Translations under genes and position numbers: made by a program
Assembly: GCF_017654505.1 (NCBI RefSeq)
Contig: NC_054569.1
Coordinates: forward strand, 2,209,415 to 2,273,414
Direction: 5' to 3'
Origin: Polyodon spathula
Lineage: Eukaryota > Chordata > Actinopteri > Acipenseriformes > Polyodontidae
DNA length: 64,000 bases
The notes under the pieces: generated by a model
Told to the model about the DNA's origin: nothing
Databases searched by the model: none
Seen by the model: only the letters and a program-made list of their open reading frames with translations
Shown: positions 18,582 through 30,631 of the stretch, piece by piece
How the letters are laid out: every line of letters begins with the position of its first letter
Numbering within the stretch: the first letter of the stretch is position 1

Positions 18582-18890
18582 ACAGCTATGGGCAAATATT
18601 TTGCATCACCTACAATTTTAGGACTGAGATAATAAAACATAAACAAAACTATATGAAAATCATTTAGATCTTTTATTTGACGCCATGTAACCAAATAAGC
18701 AACAGAAATGATATCGCAAAAGTCTACCGGAAGACATAATGATAGCACAGTATTTCATGTTAGATTTTGAAAGGGCAATATGGAAAATTACAAAGCGATA
18801 TCCAATTCAAAATGTTAACGCAACATTATTCAGCAGGTTTCATTTGACTTTATGAAGCAGAAGTAATTAATTACAGGGTGTCAAAGCGAT
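18582..18890. mobile_element. TIR DNA transposon (MITE), copy 2, right end eroded
   Basis: It begins ACAGCTATGGGCAAATATTT and TGCATCACC, matching copy 1 at 12731. Homology continues through blocks such as CGCAAAAGTCTA, TTTCATGTTAGATTTT, ACAAAGCGATATCCAATTCA and GCAGGTTTCATTTGACTTTA. Relative to copy 1 it lacks the TAA expansion and about 20 bp near the middle. Its right terminal repeat is degraded to something like CAGGGTGTCAAAGCGAT. The right boundary is therefore approximate. Confidence 0.75.
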
Positions 18891-20086
18891 ACACTAGACA
18901 TCATATTAAAAACTAATGGGACGGTTTACAAAAAAGAAATAGCAAAAGCTTCTCTAATAGGATTTTAAACAGGCTAATGGTTTTTAAACGGAATAGCACA
19001 CTACAGTGCAGGAGTTATTCAAAGAGAAGTTTTATCTTAAATGTATAGTACTTTATTTTAAAATCGTAATACTAAGTCATTAATTTTCTTTGCTCCGATG
19101 GCATTGTTAAATATAAGCCATTACTGGTGGTGTACATTGATGTAGCATAACTGACCTATTGACTTAATTCTTAACAGAATTAAAATACACATGAATAATC
19201 TACTATATATGTAAAGCTAATGAACCATAAAACACATTTACAAACCCATTTGGTTGCAGTGCAATTGGTTTCTGAAAGCAAATGGAAAACACAAAACTAA
19301 GAAGAAACAGCTTGGGTACAGCAGGAGCTCTTTAAAAGCTGCTGTAAGGATGTACGTGAAAGTGCATCTGTACATACATTTCAAATTCAAAGTGCCACCT
19401 CTATGATATATGAGCACTAGACAACCCCTAGCAGCAGTGGAGACCTCATTAATTTCTTTGCTGAAACTGTGGCCCCATTAATCTGCATTGCTTGAAAAAT
19501 ATGCTACGAATGAATGCATATCCATTCATTTGCGAGGACAGCGTCCATGTAAACATTGTTACTGGATTTAATGGGCTGTTTGAAATGAATTTAAATGTAC
19601 TGATGCACTTGTAACCGTGGAATCCAACACAATAAGCGACTTGCAAAGTGGGACAATGTGTTTTGTCACACTCATTTTATTTAATAAGAGTGTGGTTCAA
19701 AACACTGAACATATTAAAAATGAATATCGGGCTGTTTGAGATGTCAGTTTTGTGTAATGAATTGCTGTAACAAGACAGGAAATAGACCTGACTAATATGT
19801 CCTCTGCAATGGAGAAAGACTTCGATTTCGGAGCAATCAACGCTTTATTAAAACAGCACCCGCCTCTTTGTAAGATCTGATGTAAGATGTTTTAAAAATG
19901 TTTTGCAGGTTTTCATAAAAACAAAACAAAACAAAAAAAAAAAAAAACTCTAGACCCATCACACCATCATCTGTTTTTTTCTATTTTCTGTTCTATTTTC
20001 GTTTTCCTCGGGTGTTGACATTGTCTCTAAGGATGGATCATTCACACGGGTTGAACAATTGTATCAATCAGTGATAATACCACTGT

Positions 20087-20119
<33 letters not shown>

Positions 20120-23100
20120 TGAGCCACTGTTGCCTTTTTGGTTTCTTGAACCACAACCATCTTGAATGTGGTATATACTAAGTGGTAATACTGTAATTAC
20201 GTTTTTCATAAAAATAGTTGTGTCTAAGGTCCCTGTTTATTTACTACTTCTGAAACTCTACCCACTAAATACAGTGCTAAAGAGCGCTACGGCACTTGGT
20301 AATTAATTCAAACCAGTGCTGGCATTTTGTTTCGAAGTGAAAATTGCAGTTCACTAAAGCATTTCGGAACGGTTTGGCATTTCCTGAGCCGTGGGGAAAA
20401 CTCTCGAGAAATACCAAGCAGGAATTCCTATGCTACATTAAGATATGTATTTTGCAGAAGCCACAGTCAAACACGCTAATTAAAAAGACTTCTTAATTAA
20501 AATGTATTACATGCTGTAGTCAAGGTGAATATAGACAAAACTGTGTAACCGCTTGCTACTGAATTAAATTAATAGCAATGGAAAACCCAGTGTAGAATGA
20601 AAGTGTACTCCCTAAATACAGTGTTAAACAGAATTACGGTACACGGGAATTCAAACTAACTATTTCTGCTCTAATATGCTACTGGCTATATAATATTAGC
20701 TACTGGTTTTTAAAATAAGGAGAGGGTTTTTCCCTGAAGTAAAGACTGAAAAAAAAAAAAAGCTTAAGGCTTTTCTATTACATTAAATAGGCGACTTATG
20801 GTCTAATTCAGAGAGCATATATACCTCCTTTGTAACTATAACTCTTATCTACATTAAATTACATTTCATATCAGGTTTGTATGGAGTGTCCTGATGCAGA
20901 CGAACCCATTGGCTGCACTGAAAGCCCTTTAGCCGAGACGGCTGTCTGTGGATCCCTGCAGAGATTCTCCTGACATGGACGGTGGTGGCTATGAGTACAA
21001 ATGAGCAAACATTTTCAAAGAGATGAATGTGCTGTCTTATCAGTCTCCACATTAAATCAAACCACTCTAACAGAACATCCTGGAGAATTATCAGAATAGT
21101 CTAGTTGATGACTTTATCAGGTCCAGCATGCAATTCATTTACTTACACACCCAGAGGCTTTCATGCAAGTCGGTATATAAAGGCTAAAATGACACATTGT
21201 TTGGTGTCCTAATACAAGATGCCCACATCTTGGTAAAGTATATTTACATTTTGAATGGTATTTATTTTTTAGAAACTATTAAGGACCGCAATTTACAGAT
21301 CTGCTCTTCCACCACACCCCCACATTGTATTTTAATAGGAAACCAGAGACCCTGAAAACCTTATGAACAGCAAGGGATACATATTTACATTTCATGGTGT
21401 GGGCTCCAGATTATTCCTTACTGATGTACAGCAGTTACAATTTTTTAATATATAACCTGCCAGCATTTGGGAATTGTTCAGCGGGTCACTTGTCTCTGGG
21501 TCCTGGGGGGGGGAGTGGGGGGGGGCGGTTGTTGTCATACGCATCACACACATGGGTTAAGTCAAACGCAAAAAACAGTCATTATCATATAATAGATGTG
21601 TCCTCCCCAACTCAACACGACACGACCATCATGACAACAAAAATAGACATAATGAAGCGTTCTTCCCTTTGTATAAGTTAGTGATCAGCAGGTGTCTCAG
21701 CCGCACGAAGAGCACAGCGTGTGGTTTTCACTAACTCTACTGGGCAGAATAAATAATAATAATTTCTATGGGACTTTCCTCCTATGCATCGGGACGTGGG
21801 GTGTTTGCTAGGAAATTGGGACTGTCCCGACCATATAGGGATCGTTGGCAAGCATGGTATTGTTGGGGGAGGCAAAGGGAGGCGTAACAAGGCACAGCAT
21901 GGTATTTATATCTCCTTATATCTGAAAAGCTCCACATTCTGGCTGTTTTTGTTTTGTTAGGGTTAGAACACTAGAGGGAATACACATGCGCTCATAAGAG
22001 AAAAATCACTACTTTGACTCCCACTGACTTGAACAATGTTTTTCTACAGTGTTTGCTTCCCTTACTGATGAGGACACTAGCCAAGGCCTGAGGCCATACA
22101 AAAGCATGGTGCAACTGTGGGTTCGTTCTGATGAATTCATAAAGGGGAGGCATTGACTCATCAATCTGTGTGCAGTGATTACATTTACTGTATGTGGCTA
22201 CTGCAGAACAACTAGATGTGTAATATCTACTGAAGCCCAATACTCCCAAACAAAACAAAGGAATATTTTTGTAATATTTTAAGTCTCTAACAGGACTGCA
22301 TTATTGTACAAGGAAAAAATAGCAAATATTGCAATTAAACACATACAAAAATAAATACCTTTGATACCCACGAATGAGCCAATGAGGTGTTCAGGAGCAA
22401 TGTGTCACATTTCCAGAATGATTCCTGCATTTAATTCATCCAGGAAAGTTTTAAGTATGTAATGAGAAGTCTGTAAAGAAGAACAGTCATGACTTTTGAG
22501 ACCTTCTCGTGAAACATTAGGAATGTGTGCTCCCTGGACAAAGCCTTTGAATTTCTGTCTTGCCAATTGCAAAAGTGAAATGCAGCTTTTTTATATTACT
22601 GGAACAGCATAAATAAAACTATAATGTGAGGTACTGTTAATTTAAAGTGTGTTTCTTATTTTGTTTCTATATCAGTGTCCAAGCTGTATAGGCGTTCTCC
22701 ATACACTCAGGACTTGATTCTCAGTGCTATGTAATTGTCAGGAGAAAATCATTTGATTTGGGGGTTTGTAAAGTCTTACCACAAGTTGTTGCTTATTGAT
22801 TTTAGAATTGTAATTTGTGTTTGTTTTTTTTTTCGTGAAAGAATGACGACAATTCCAAGTAAAAAGCCTAGAGAATCTGATGCATGGTGTACTCCCTTCA
22901 ACACAGATGGCCAATGGACGAAAAGCAGTGGGAAGCCACCACATGCATTTAGGGTTACATGCCCGACCATGGTCAAATACAGTTAGTACACAACATGTTA
23001 ATTCCATAAGACAGGGCCTGATATTAAATCATTCTAAAACTGGTCTTGTCATGGTACAGCTTGTCTGGGTTATTTGGTATAGACTGCATTGGGGGTCTTT

Positions 23101-23789
23101 TTTATATAAATAAAAAAAAAAAAAAAAAAACACACAGGAATATCATAAAATGGGGTACGGAGTCTAAAAGGGAGTCTCCCCTCTGAACTAAAATAATGGT
23201 TCATCTAGCCTAAGCCAGCAGAGTCATTTCACAGCGTCACTGGATTTCTGTTCTGTTTCACTCACATCACTTTCTGACTTTCACAGTTCTTCCCCTTTGG
23301 TGTTATTCTTCAGAAAGCAATATCTTAGTACAGCTGTAAGTTTGTATGTTTACTCAGTCAATAAAGGCCACTGATTTATGGGGCAGAGTTTTTCCTAGTT
23401 TAATATCACTGTATAGTCCTTGGCTCATGCGTTTGAGCAATGAAACAAGGATTATGCTACTATGGTCGGAGATGCTGAGCGTAACAATTTATACCCAGCT
23501 ATTAAATAAGTGACACACAACATTACATGGAGGAGATTTCATGGAGAGAGACCTCTTTACAGCTAATGACAAATGTAATGGATGGCTTATCTATACCACT
23601 TGATCTTCGAGCAGCTTCCATTATAGGCCAAGCAGGCTTTTATATACATTATTTTAACCTAACTATATAAATAATAATAACAAAGCATATACAGTGCATG
23701 TAACTGCTGCTTATTTTAAGAAACTGAAAATAATGCTTTTTTTGAGTGTTAGTCTTGGCGGGACATTTTATCAAAAACTGGAAATTGTC

Positions 23790-23790
<1 letters not shown>
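18891..23790. other. Non-coding stretch
   Basis: It includes an A-rich AAAAC-like stretch near 19918-19947, A runs at 20087-20111 and 23112-23130, and two TTAATTA-type sites at 20475-20505. Short frames at 21394-21681 and 22735-23113 have no known motif. Confidence 0.55.
21505..21528 (+). other. G-rich tract, potential G-quadruplex
   Basis: Runs of nine and nine G residues, separated by AGT..C and followed by GG, can supply four G-triplets within 24 bp. That satisfies the usual G-quadruplex pattern. It stands out sharply in AT-rich surroundings. Confidence 0.7.

Positions 23791-23885
<95 letters not shown>
23791..23885. repeat. (GT)n microsatellite, about 95 bp
   Basis: A near-perfect GT array has one C interruption near its start (GTGCGTGT). 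It is a Z-DNA-prone alternating purine-pyrimidine tract. Poly-VC and poly-HT reading frames over it are spurious. Confidence 0.98.
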
Positions 23886-23886
<1 letters not shown>

Positions 23887-26800
23887 ACCCCAAGGGCATT
23901 GAGAGGCCTCATGGAAGACATGAGCCAGGAGTTCTGGTACGTGACTTCCCGATTATATAAAACAATCTAAGAGGAATTATTAGTTTATTCTTGAACGCGA
24001 GTGTTGCATGGAAAATGTAAGTAAATAGCAACGACAGCTTGAAAATTGAAACACCATGGTGATACATTTCAGCGCCGCTCCTTGCGTTTCTTAGTATGCC
24101 AGGCACTTGGCTGTCACATAGCTCAGGCATGCCAAAACATGACATGGACCTGTGCAGGCTGGATTTAAGTTATGACTTCTCCAGTACTGAACTACTTATT
24201 CACTTCAGTGTGTTGGAAATCGCAATCCTTCTTAATTTCCAATATGATAAATAAAGTTCCCCGGCGGTCTTGAAAGTTGGCTTTTCAAAAACACATCACA
24301 CTTCACAAAACTTGGCCTGTTATAAACAAGATGCATGCAGTGGGTTAAGAGAAAGGAATACGCAAATACGCAAAGGAATAAGGAAATCCTGTTGGATCTG
24401 TTTCTCACCTCTAAGCCATCATGTAATGTGATGTGAAGGGACAGTTGCACAGTCTGAATGCAGCACTTATCTGCCCATAACTGATTGCAAATGAATACAT
24501 CGTTTTTTTGCAGACACACTCTCAAGGTCCATAAGATTCTGCCCTGTTGGCGCTTTGCTCTGACAGATTGAGGTCAAAAGACTTTCATGACTAATCTGCG
24601 CAAACCTGCAGCAGCACCAGCTCCGTGAAGACAGGTCTTCCCAGCAGGCATGCCAGGTCATGCGTTGCCTGGTCCAAGTTGCTCTGTAACATCTGCAAGA
24701 ATTTGCTTTCATGCAACAGTGCAGTTTGCAATTTGCAGTATTGTACCGGTACACTGTACATATGCAAACTTGTATGTTTTAATACATTAAAAAAAAAAAA
24801 AAAATGTCAATAAGACGTGGATGTAAGAAATATTGGATGGGTGTTCAGTTAGTAGTTAACAAAAACAGCAATTTGTACATTTTTAGACTACTTGATAGGA
24901 ACTGCAAATACCCTCAATGTTGTGGACCAATATACAGTGCATTTATCTGGCTTGATTAAACTCTGCTGGGCTAATAAGAACACAATTCAACTGCTAGGCA
25001 GTCACATGTGGTAAACCCCACTTCCTTGCAATCAGTATATGTTCTGTTGCATATGCAGAGAAGAATAGCCAATCAGCAGGTTTATACATCTCGTTGTAAT
25101 CAAAGGCGCGACGTTCTGGGTTTTTCTTGAATAAACAAATCAAGTAAAATGCTGCACCCTATCTGAGAGAGGATAACACAAATCTTTATCAGCGCTAAAG
25201 CAATTGAGAATATTAAAGGCAAGCGCTCTTTCAGATCACTAATGGACAAGAACTAATCTAAAATAGAGCTAATCTGCGGAAAAGGCATGCCGGCACCGAA
25301 TATTAAAAGAAAATGCACGATGCGGGATAAAATGTTTGCTTTAAAAAAAAAAAAATAATAATAATAATAATTGCTGGTGGATTGTATTTGCCCCTTGAAA
25401 GTTGACATGTTATATTTTTTTTTATCAGAGATATAATAAATCTATCTTTCAAAAATGATTTGTCTCATCCTATTGCCTCACTGTAAAGCAACTTTATTTG
25501 ATTATCAAGAGGAGTATTTATCATGTTGGCGTGTGTTTTGACTGTGGTTATCAGTCTAGGACTCAACATGTATTAACAGTACTAAGCAGAAAATCATTTC
25601 CTCTCAGACTTTGATTTATCAATTAAAGTTTGAAAAAAAGCTCTTTAAGTAAACATGGACATTAGTGTTCCAGTAATCACATTTAAGTCTTATGACAATA
25701 TACATATTGAATTAGTTCAACGAGACCCTCTGTACTGTGTTCACATCAGACCAACAGAATTGCCTTACACTGCATACCTAGTCGTTACATGTCTTCCCCT
25801 GCACTTGGCTTTAACACACATCACCTTGACATTAATTACACCTTTGTGATTTTCTGATCATTCTATGCAGAATGAGCACATTTTCGATGAAAGAAAGAGT
25901 TACCCCATTTAGAATCTGTTTAGAATTCTAGCAGTTCTACTTCAATGACTTCTGTAACCTATGGATTTGATGCAGTAGATTTGATGCAGTTGCAACAGAG
26001 ACAAATAGCACTGTAAATACTGAGTCTTTAAACCACAGATCTTGAATTAGGTGACAGCCAGCTCCACAGAATATCTATTTCCATGGAAAGACGGGTATAA
26101 ATCTGGAGCTATAAAGTATTCCTAAATACATTAAAGGTAATAAAGTGAGACCACAGGTTCTGCACAGCCTGCATTTTCAATCATGAAAAATTGCATCTCC
26201 TCAGAAAAAAAAAAAAAAAGTTTCAGGAGCCTACAGTTCACAGCCTGCAGGATTTAGAAGCAACCCGCTCTTCTCCAACAGTGTTCAAATACACCAGTTG
26301 CAATTTAAAAATGTATCAACCTACTAAAGCACCTGGTGCTTCACCAAACTCACTGCTACAATTGCAAAGCATAATAAACAAAACAAACAAGCCCATTAAC
26401 ATTGCTGATGCTCTCCGCATACCCATTGCTGTGAGCTATTACCACACAAAAGCTATTTTATTACTTCGTTAGGCTCAAGCTCCCCTGAAGCCCGAGGGTG
26501 AGTGAGGATGCTGTGTTGCGACGTGGTTTGCATTGTCTTTTATTGGATACAGTTTTAGCTTACCTGGCGTAAACAAGCACATATCATATTTTGTGATAGC
26601 TGGAGACTGTTGTTTTCAAATGATGAAGACGTCACAAAGGTTGCACTTGAAATTAAATAGCTGGTCTTATACTGCTGCCGTTGCTTTATTCATGACCCGG
26701 GTTATTTAGCATCACAATGAAACACATTTTGTCACCATTCATTTCCTTTGATTATAGAGTTTAAGCTGCACTGCAAATATAAACAGCCACTGTCTGTCTC

Positions 26801-27609
26801 TAGTGCTAATTTGTATGCTCACACACTGAATGCTGTTTGAAACCATTGTGACACAGATCCATAAATACCCAGCTTCAGAGGTACTGAAAAAAAAAGACTT
26901 TATAGAAATAATTAATGGGCATGAAAATAAAGCTGCCAGGCTTGAAGTACCAAGGTGGAAGGGGCTATTTCAATGATTTGTAATCCTCTGCTAGTGTCTG
27001 AATTCAGGGACAACCAGTTAAAATAAGCCTCCGTTTTGTCTATAACTTCAAATACTCACAAAATATGTTTTTTTGTCAGTGTTCAATCCGGTCGGTAGGA
27101 TATCACTTTATAATAGATATGTGTTAGGATGTCGAACATATGTGTCCATTGTATTCATATGTAATAATGGAAAGTAGGTAGTTTCTACAGTATTGAAGCA
27201 CAATATTTTTTTTCCCCAAAACTACAGTAAGTTAGCTTTAAATAAATACCACTGCAAGTGAAAAATCACATTATGATTTTATTGTTGTTCTTTTTTTTTT
27301 TTAAAGAAAAGAAAATGAAATAAGAACGTAAAAACCTCAGGCTTTAAGGTCAAATCGATTCCTCATAGCGTCAGCTTGCCTGTTTAAATCATGTTCTTTT
27401 CAAACTAATGTGAGTCTGATAAAAAGCAAGCTACAATGTTGTAGCTGTATTCCAAATTAAACAGTATTGTTTGAAAAGAACAGCCTTTGGTGCTCCATTG
27501 CACACACTTGGCTTGCAAGTGGAACTTTGTCCTGCAGTGGTTTAGAATGATTGAGTGACCTGGGGTCTTACTTGTAATTAAATTTATGTTTGCTTTAAAG
27601 GCTTTAATT
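23886..27609. other. Non-coding stretch with one candidate regulatory segment
   Basis: It contains A runs at about 24789-24804 and 26204-26219 and a short AAT array near 25352-25370. A 14-bp tandem duplication GATTTGATGCAGT(A/T) lies at 25964-25991. The segment 25095-25330 is listed separately. Confidence 0.55.
25095..25330. promoter_or_regulatory. Candidate conserved non-coding element
   Basis: This segment is less repetitive and slightly more GC-rich than its flanks and carries close-packed factor-like sites. There is a TCF/LEF-like ATCAAAGG (25099-25106), a forkhead-like ATAAACA (25131-25137), and three GATA cores within 35 bp (TATCTG 25159-25164, GGATAAC 25171-25177, TTATC 25187-25191). 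GCGCT/AGCGC pieces also recur. Site density alone does not prove an enhancer. Alignment to other vertebrates would be decisive. Confidence 0.25.
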
Positions 27610-27760
27610 TAATTTTTTTGTAACGTTTTAACTTCTGATCTCCGGAGCTGTGTGGAGAATCGCTGCGGTGAAGAGAAAAAATAATTGGACGTTCCAAATT
27701 GGGAGAAAATCAAGAGTCAAATAATTGTGCACTCTCTATATTTTTTTTTTCAAGTTAAGA
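27610..27760 (+). mobile_element. SINE 3' half, second old copy
   Basis: AGCTGTGTG..GAATCGCTGC at 27646-27666 is followed by ATAATTGGAC, TTCCAAATTGGGAGAAAATC and ATAATTGTGCACTCT (27721-27735). The blocks align in order with 4076-4160 and with the tail of the intact SINE at 61876-62294 (GCAGCGGTGAA, AATAATTGG, AAATAATTGTG). Only the 3' part is visible, and the 5' tRNA-like head was not found. The A-rich run at 27796-27825 may belong to the insertion or to a later event. Confidence 0.65.
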
Positions 27761-27795
27761 ATAGGACCTAGCACATTGGAACAAACAGATTTGAT

Positions 27796-27825
27796 AAAAA
27801 AAAAAAAAAAATTAAAAAAAAAAAA
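27796..27825. repeat. A-rich tract
   Basis: Two A runs are separated by TT. It lies 60 bp beyond the recognisable SINE tail. Confidence 0.85.
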
Positions 27826-30089
27826 TACCGTTGTGCTGGCTAATTCTTCAAGTTTCATATCAAATATGGAAATAAATAAACATTTTAATTTCTAATAAAA
27901 ATCAGTAAATACATGCAATGTTGTTTAGCAGATTATACATTTTTGAATCATTTATTTTCTACACCCCCCCATCACACAGACACTCATATCTAAGCCACTT
28001 TGTAATTTACAATTGACACACACTTTGTTTGAAAATAGTACCATGTTAATGAGAAAGCTAAAATCTATTTGCCCTATCTGCATTATGACTGACCAAGAAT
28101 TAGACTCCATCAGCTGTTTCTCCCCATTACCGATAAGGAGTATTTATCTTCCCCGTTCTCAATTTAAACATGGTATCTGTGCAAACATGAAATAAGACAC
28201 ATTAGCATTTTAATAAAATACATCTTTGGACTGCTCAATATACCAGAGAAGCTGGTAGAAAACCATACAATGTTTGTTTCTGATGTAACTCTTGACGGGA
28301 TTGCAAGACTGTGTGTTCACCATTGGAAACAAAAGTCGCAGTGACTCCTGTTGCTACACGGTGGCAGTGAATCAGCCCCTGGTATCTGAACTGAATGAAC
28401 AAAGTCTCCTGGCTGAGTTCTTACTGTACGACTGCATGAATCACGGTAAGGCCCTGCAATAACAACAGGCCGTTCTTAGAACTCAATAAAATCGAAGGGA
28501 TCTCTAATATCGATTCGGTATTCTTCTTTTTTATGAATAGCCAGGTGGCTCTCTCAGCCTCCCTCTTTCTTTGATTTAGCTCCAAGGGCATAAGAAAGCA
28601 AGCTTTGAGCTGCTTCAATAAAAGAAACATGTCTTATGGAAGCGTGGCCTCTCCAAAGCATTTGGACCCTTTTCATTATTAAGGTTCTTGGAGGTTTATT
28701 TGCAGCCATCGACAAGTTCAGTCTCTTTAATCTAGCCAGCTGAAATCATAACGAAGGTACAAGAGGCACCTCTTTGACCCTTGCACTTAGCAGCAGTTTT
28801 AATTTAGGCTACTTGTTGGAACTCCAGTTTGAGAGCAATTATAATCTTTGCTCTTTGGCTGTGAACCGGCACTCGAATTAGGCAAGTCGCTTTAAATCTG
28901 ATTTGGTATATTATCGGAATAATATTTCTTTCAATCAGTGCTGGTTGGACATTGTCAATTGCTACTATACAAATTATACAAAAAAATCAATCAGCCATGC
29001 CAGCCTATTTAAACTTGCCAATCTTTTTTTTGTTTGTTTGTTTTCTGTTTTAGTAGAATGACTTTGAGCCTTTATGACCTTGGTTGCAGTATCTAAGGGT
29101 CCTTTAGAGATTTGTCCTCAAAGCACTTGATAGGAAGCTTGTAAAGTCAGACTGGAAGAGGAATAATGTGTGGGGAGGGACTTCGTGCCAGTCAAAGTCC
29201 TGTCAGTGCCATATAGAACATTTCAGTGATCCATGATATTGAGATGATGGTCTTGTGTTGACCTACAAGTAACAAACTGCAGGTAATATTCCAGAGGGAA
29301 GACATGAACAAGACCAATATCATGACTAATGTTCATCAAATATAAAAGGTCACAACATTATGATGTATATCCCACTTCTCCAATCTTGTATGTATAATGA
29401 ATTGATCACTAACAACAAACCCTGTTAAAATATCCAGAAATATTATTTTGAAATATCTTTTTAATTGTTAAAGCACATTTGATTTGAACTGCAATCAAGT
29501 TGTGGTGCTTACTGTCTAATTATATTGGCTGCCTTCTTTAGATGGTTCCCTTAATGGAACTAAAGATAATCAATGATCACACAGAGCAGAGTTGTTAAGA
29601 ATGTTAAGTTTTGTGCTCAGGTTGGAATAAAGTTTTTTTTTGTTTGTTTGAAGACATTTTGTGTATATGATAATCACATGATGTATCACATCTTTAGCTC
29701 TCTTATCTCAGCATGCATATTAAGAACACTGCTACAGCCTGGCACCTTTGTTCCTCCAAGCTTCAGCATGAAAATGCAATGTGTGAGAGTAAATTTACCT
29801 ACTGTGCAGTGAAATTGAACCACAGTGTGTTTAACAGGCTGACAAACTCTGAGTCACTCTTGATGTTAGTGGCACAAGTGTGACCTGTGTCAGTTAACAG
29901 GTGGAAAGTAAATATTACTGAGTACAAACTCCAGAACCCTTTACTGATTCAATATACAGTATCACACATTAAAACTGAACAATTTAGAGGTACGTGATTA
30001 CGAAATATATAAACAAGGAATGGTTAGTGTATTTACTTCTCTATGCAATAAAAAAAACTAGTAACAAATGCATTAAAACAGGACCACCA
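27826..30089. other. Non-coding stretch with one candidate regulatory segment
   Basis: No reading frame above 79 codons is present and none is recognised. A C run at 27964-27970 and T runs near 29023-29031 and 29633-29641 are the only simple repeats. Segment 28680-28960 is listed separately. Confidence 0.55.
28680..28960. promoter_or_regulatory. Candidate conserved non-coding element
   Basis: This is about 280 bp of balanced composition without simple repeats. It contains closely spaced motifs typical of deeply conserved vertebrate non-coding DNA: TTTATTTGCAG, CTCTTTGACC, GAGCAATTATAATC, CTCTTTGGCTGTGAAC, AATTAGGC and CAATCAGTGC. It was selected by appearance only, and no alignment was possible. 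Confidence 0.2.
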
Positions 30090-30235
30090 GTGACTGCCAC
30101 ATATGGTAGAGCATTCAGTTATAAAGCCCCTAAACTATGGACTGCACAGTTATAAAGCCCCTGGAATGTGGAATGCACTGCCTAGATCTGTGAGGCAAGA
30201 ACCAACACATTTTTACTGTCCAGATTATACATCTT
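30090..30235 (+). pseudogene. L2/CR1-type LINE ORF2 C-terminal fragment, frame-broken
   Basis: From 30099 the plus strand encodes TYGRAFSYKAPKLW. From 30154, in the next frame, it encodes KAPGMWNALPRSVRQEPT. Fish L2/CR1-like LINEs have a stretch near the end of their reverse-transcriptase region of the form RAFS..AP.LWN.LP..IR...., and both the order and the spacing fit. A 31-bp segment is duplicated in tandem (30116-30146 and 30147-30177, 26 of 31 bases alike), which shifts the frame and brings a stop at 30153-30155. The remainder of the LINE is missing. The fragment is non-functional and borders a TCTA microsatellite. Confidence 0.65.
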
Positions 30236-30236
30236 A

Positions 30237-30240
<4 letters not shown>

Positions 30241-30311
<71 letters not shown>
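30241..30311. repeat. (TCTA)n microsatellite, about 71 bp
   Basis: About 17-18 perfect tetranucleotide units are followed by a short TG run to about 30320. The array lies a few bases downstream of the LINE fragment, where 3' tails often seed microsatellites. Confidence 0.98.
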
Positions 30312-30541
30312 GTGTGTGTGTTTGTCAGTGTGTATGACGGCAGAACTGATATCACACCTTTCTAACTGTGATAACAGTCAGTTGCCAGTGTCGAGGACAG
30401 ATTTAAATGGTCCCAGAGGTGAAAGGACATTAAGACAGTCGGAAACAGAAAATTATACAAAGTACATCAAAACAAGAAGAATACACTAATTAATATGACT
30501 ATGTTTCACACCCTACCAAGTTGATATTTAATGTCATCAGA

Positions 30542-30546
<5 letters not shown>

Positions 30547-30627
<81 letters not shown>
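30547..30627. repeat. (TA)n microsatellite, about 80 bp
   Basis: This is a perfect TA alternation starting from ATTAATTA. It is capable of cruciform extrusion. Confidence 0.97.

Positions 30628-30631
<4 letters not shown>

Noticed and set aside
25486..25530. TGTAAAGCAACTTT resembling an L2-type tail
   Set aside because: The second half of the tail motif (AAAGGCGCTATATAA) is absent.
26550..26590. Minus-strand CCAG followed by GTAAGC, a possible exon end or recursive site
   Set aside because: The upstream side on the minus strand lacks a pyrimidine tract and branch motif. A lone donor-like site is common by chance.
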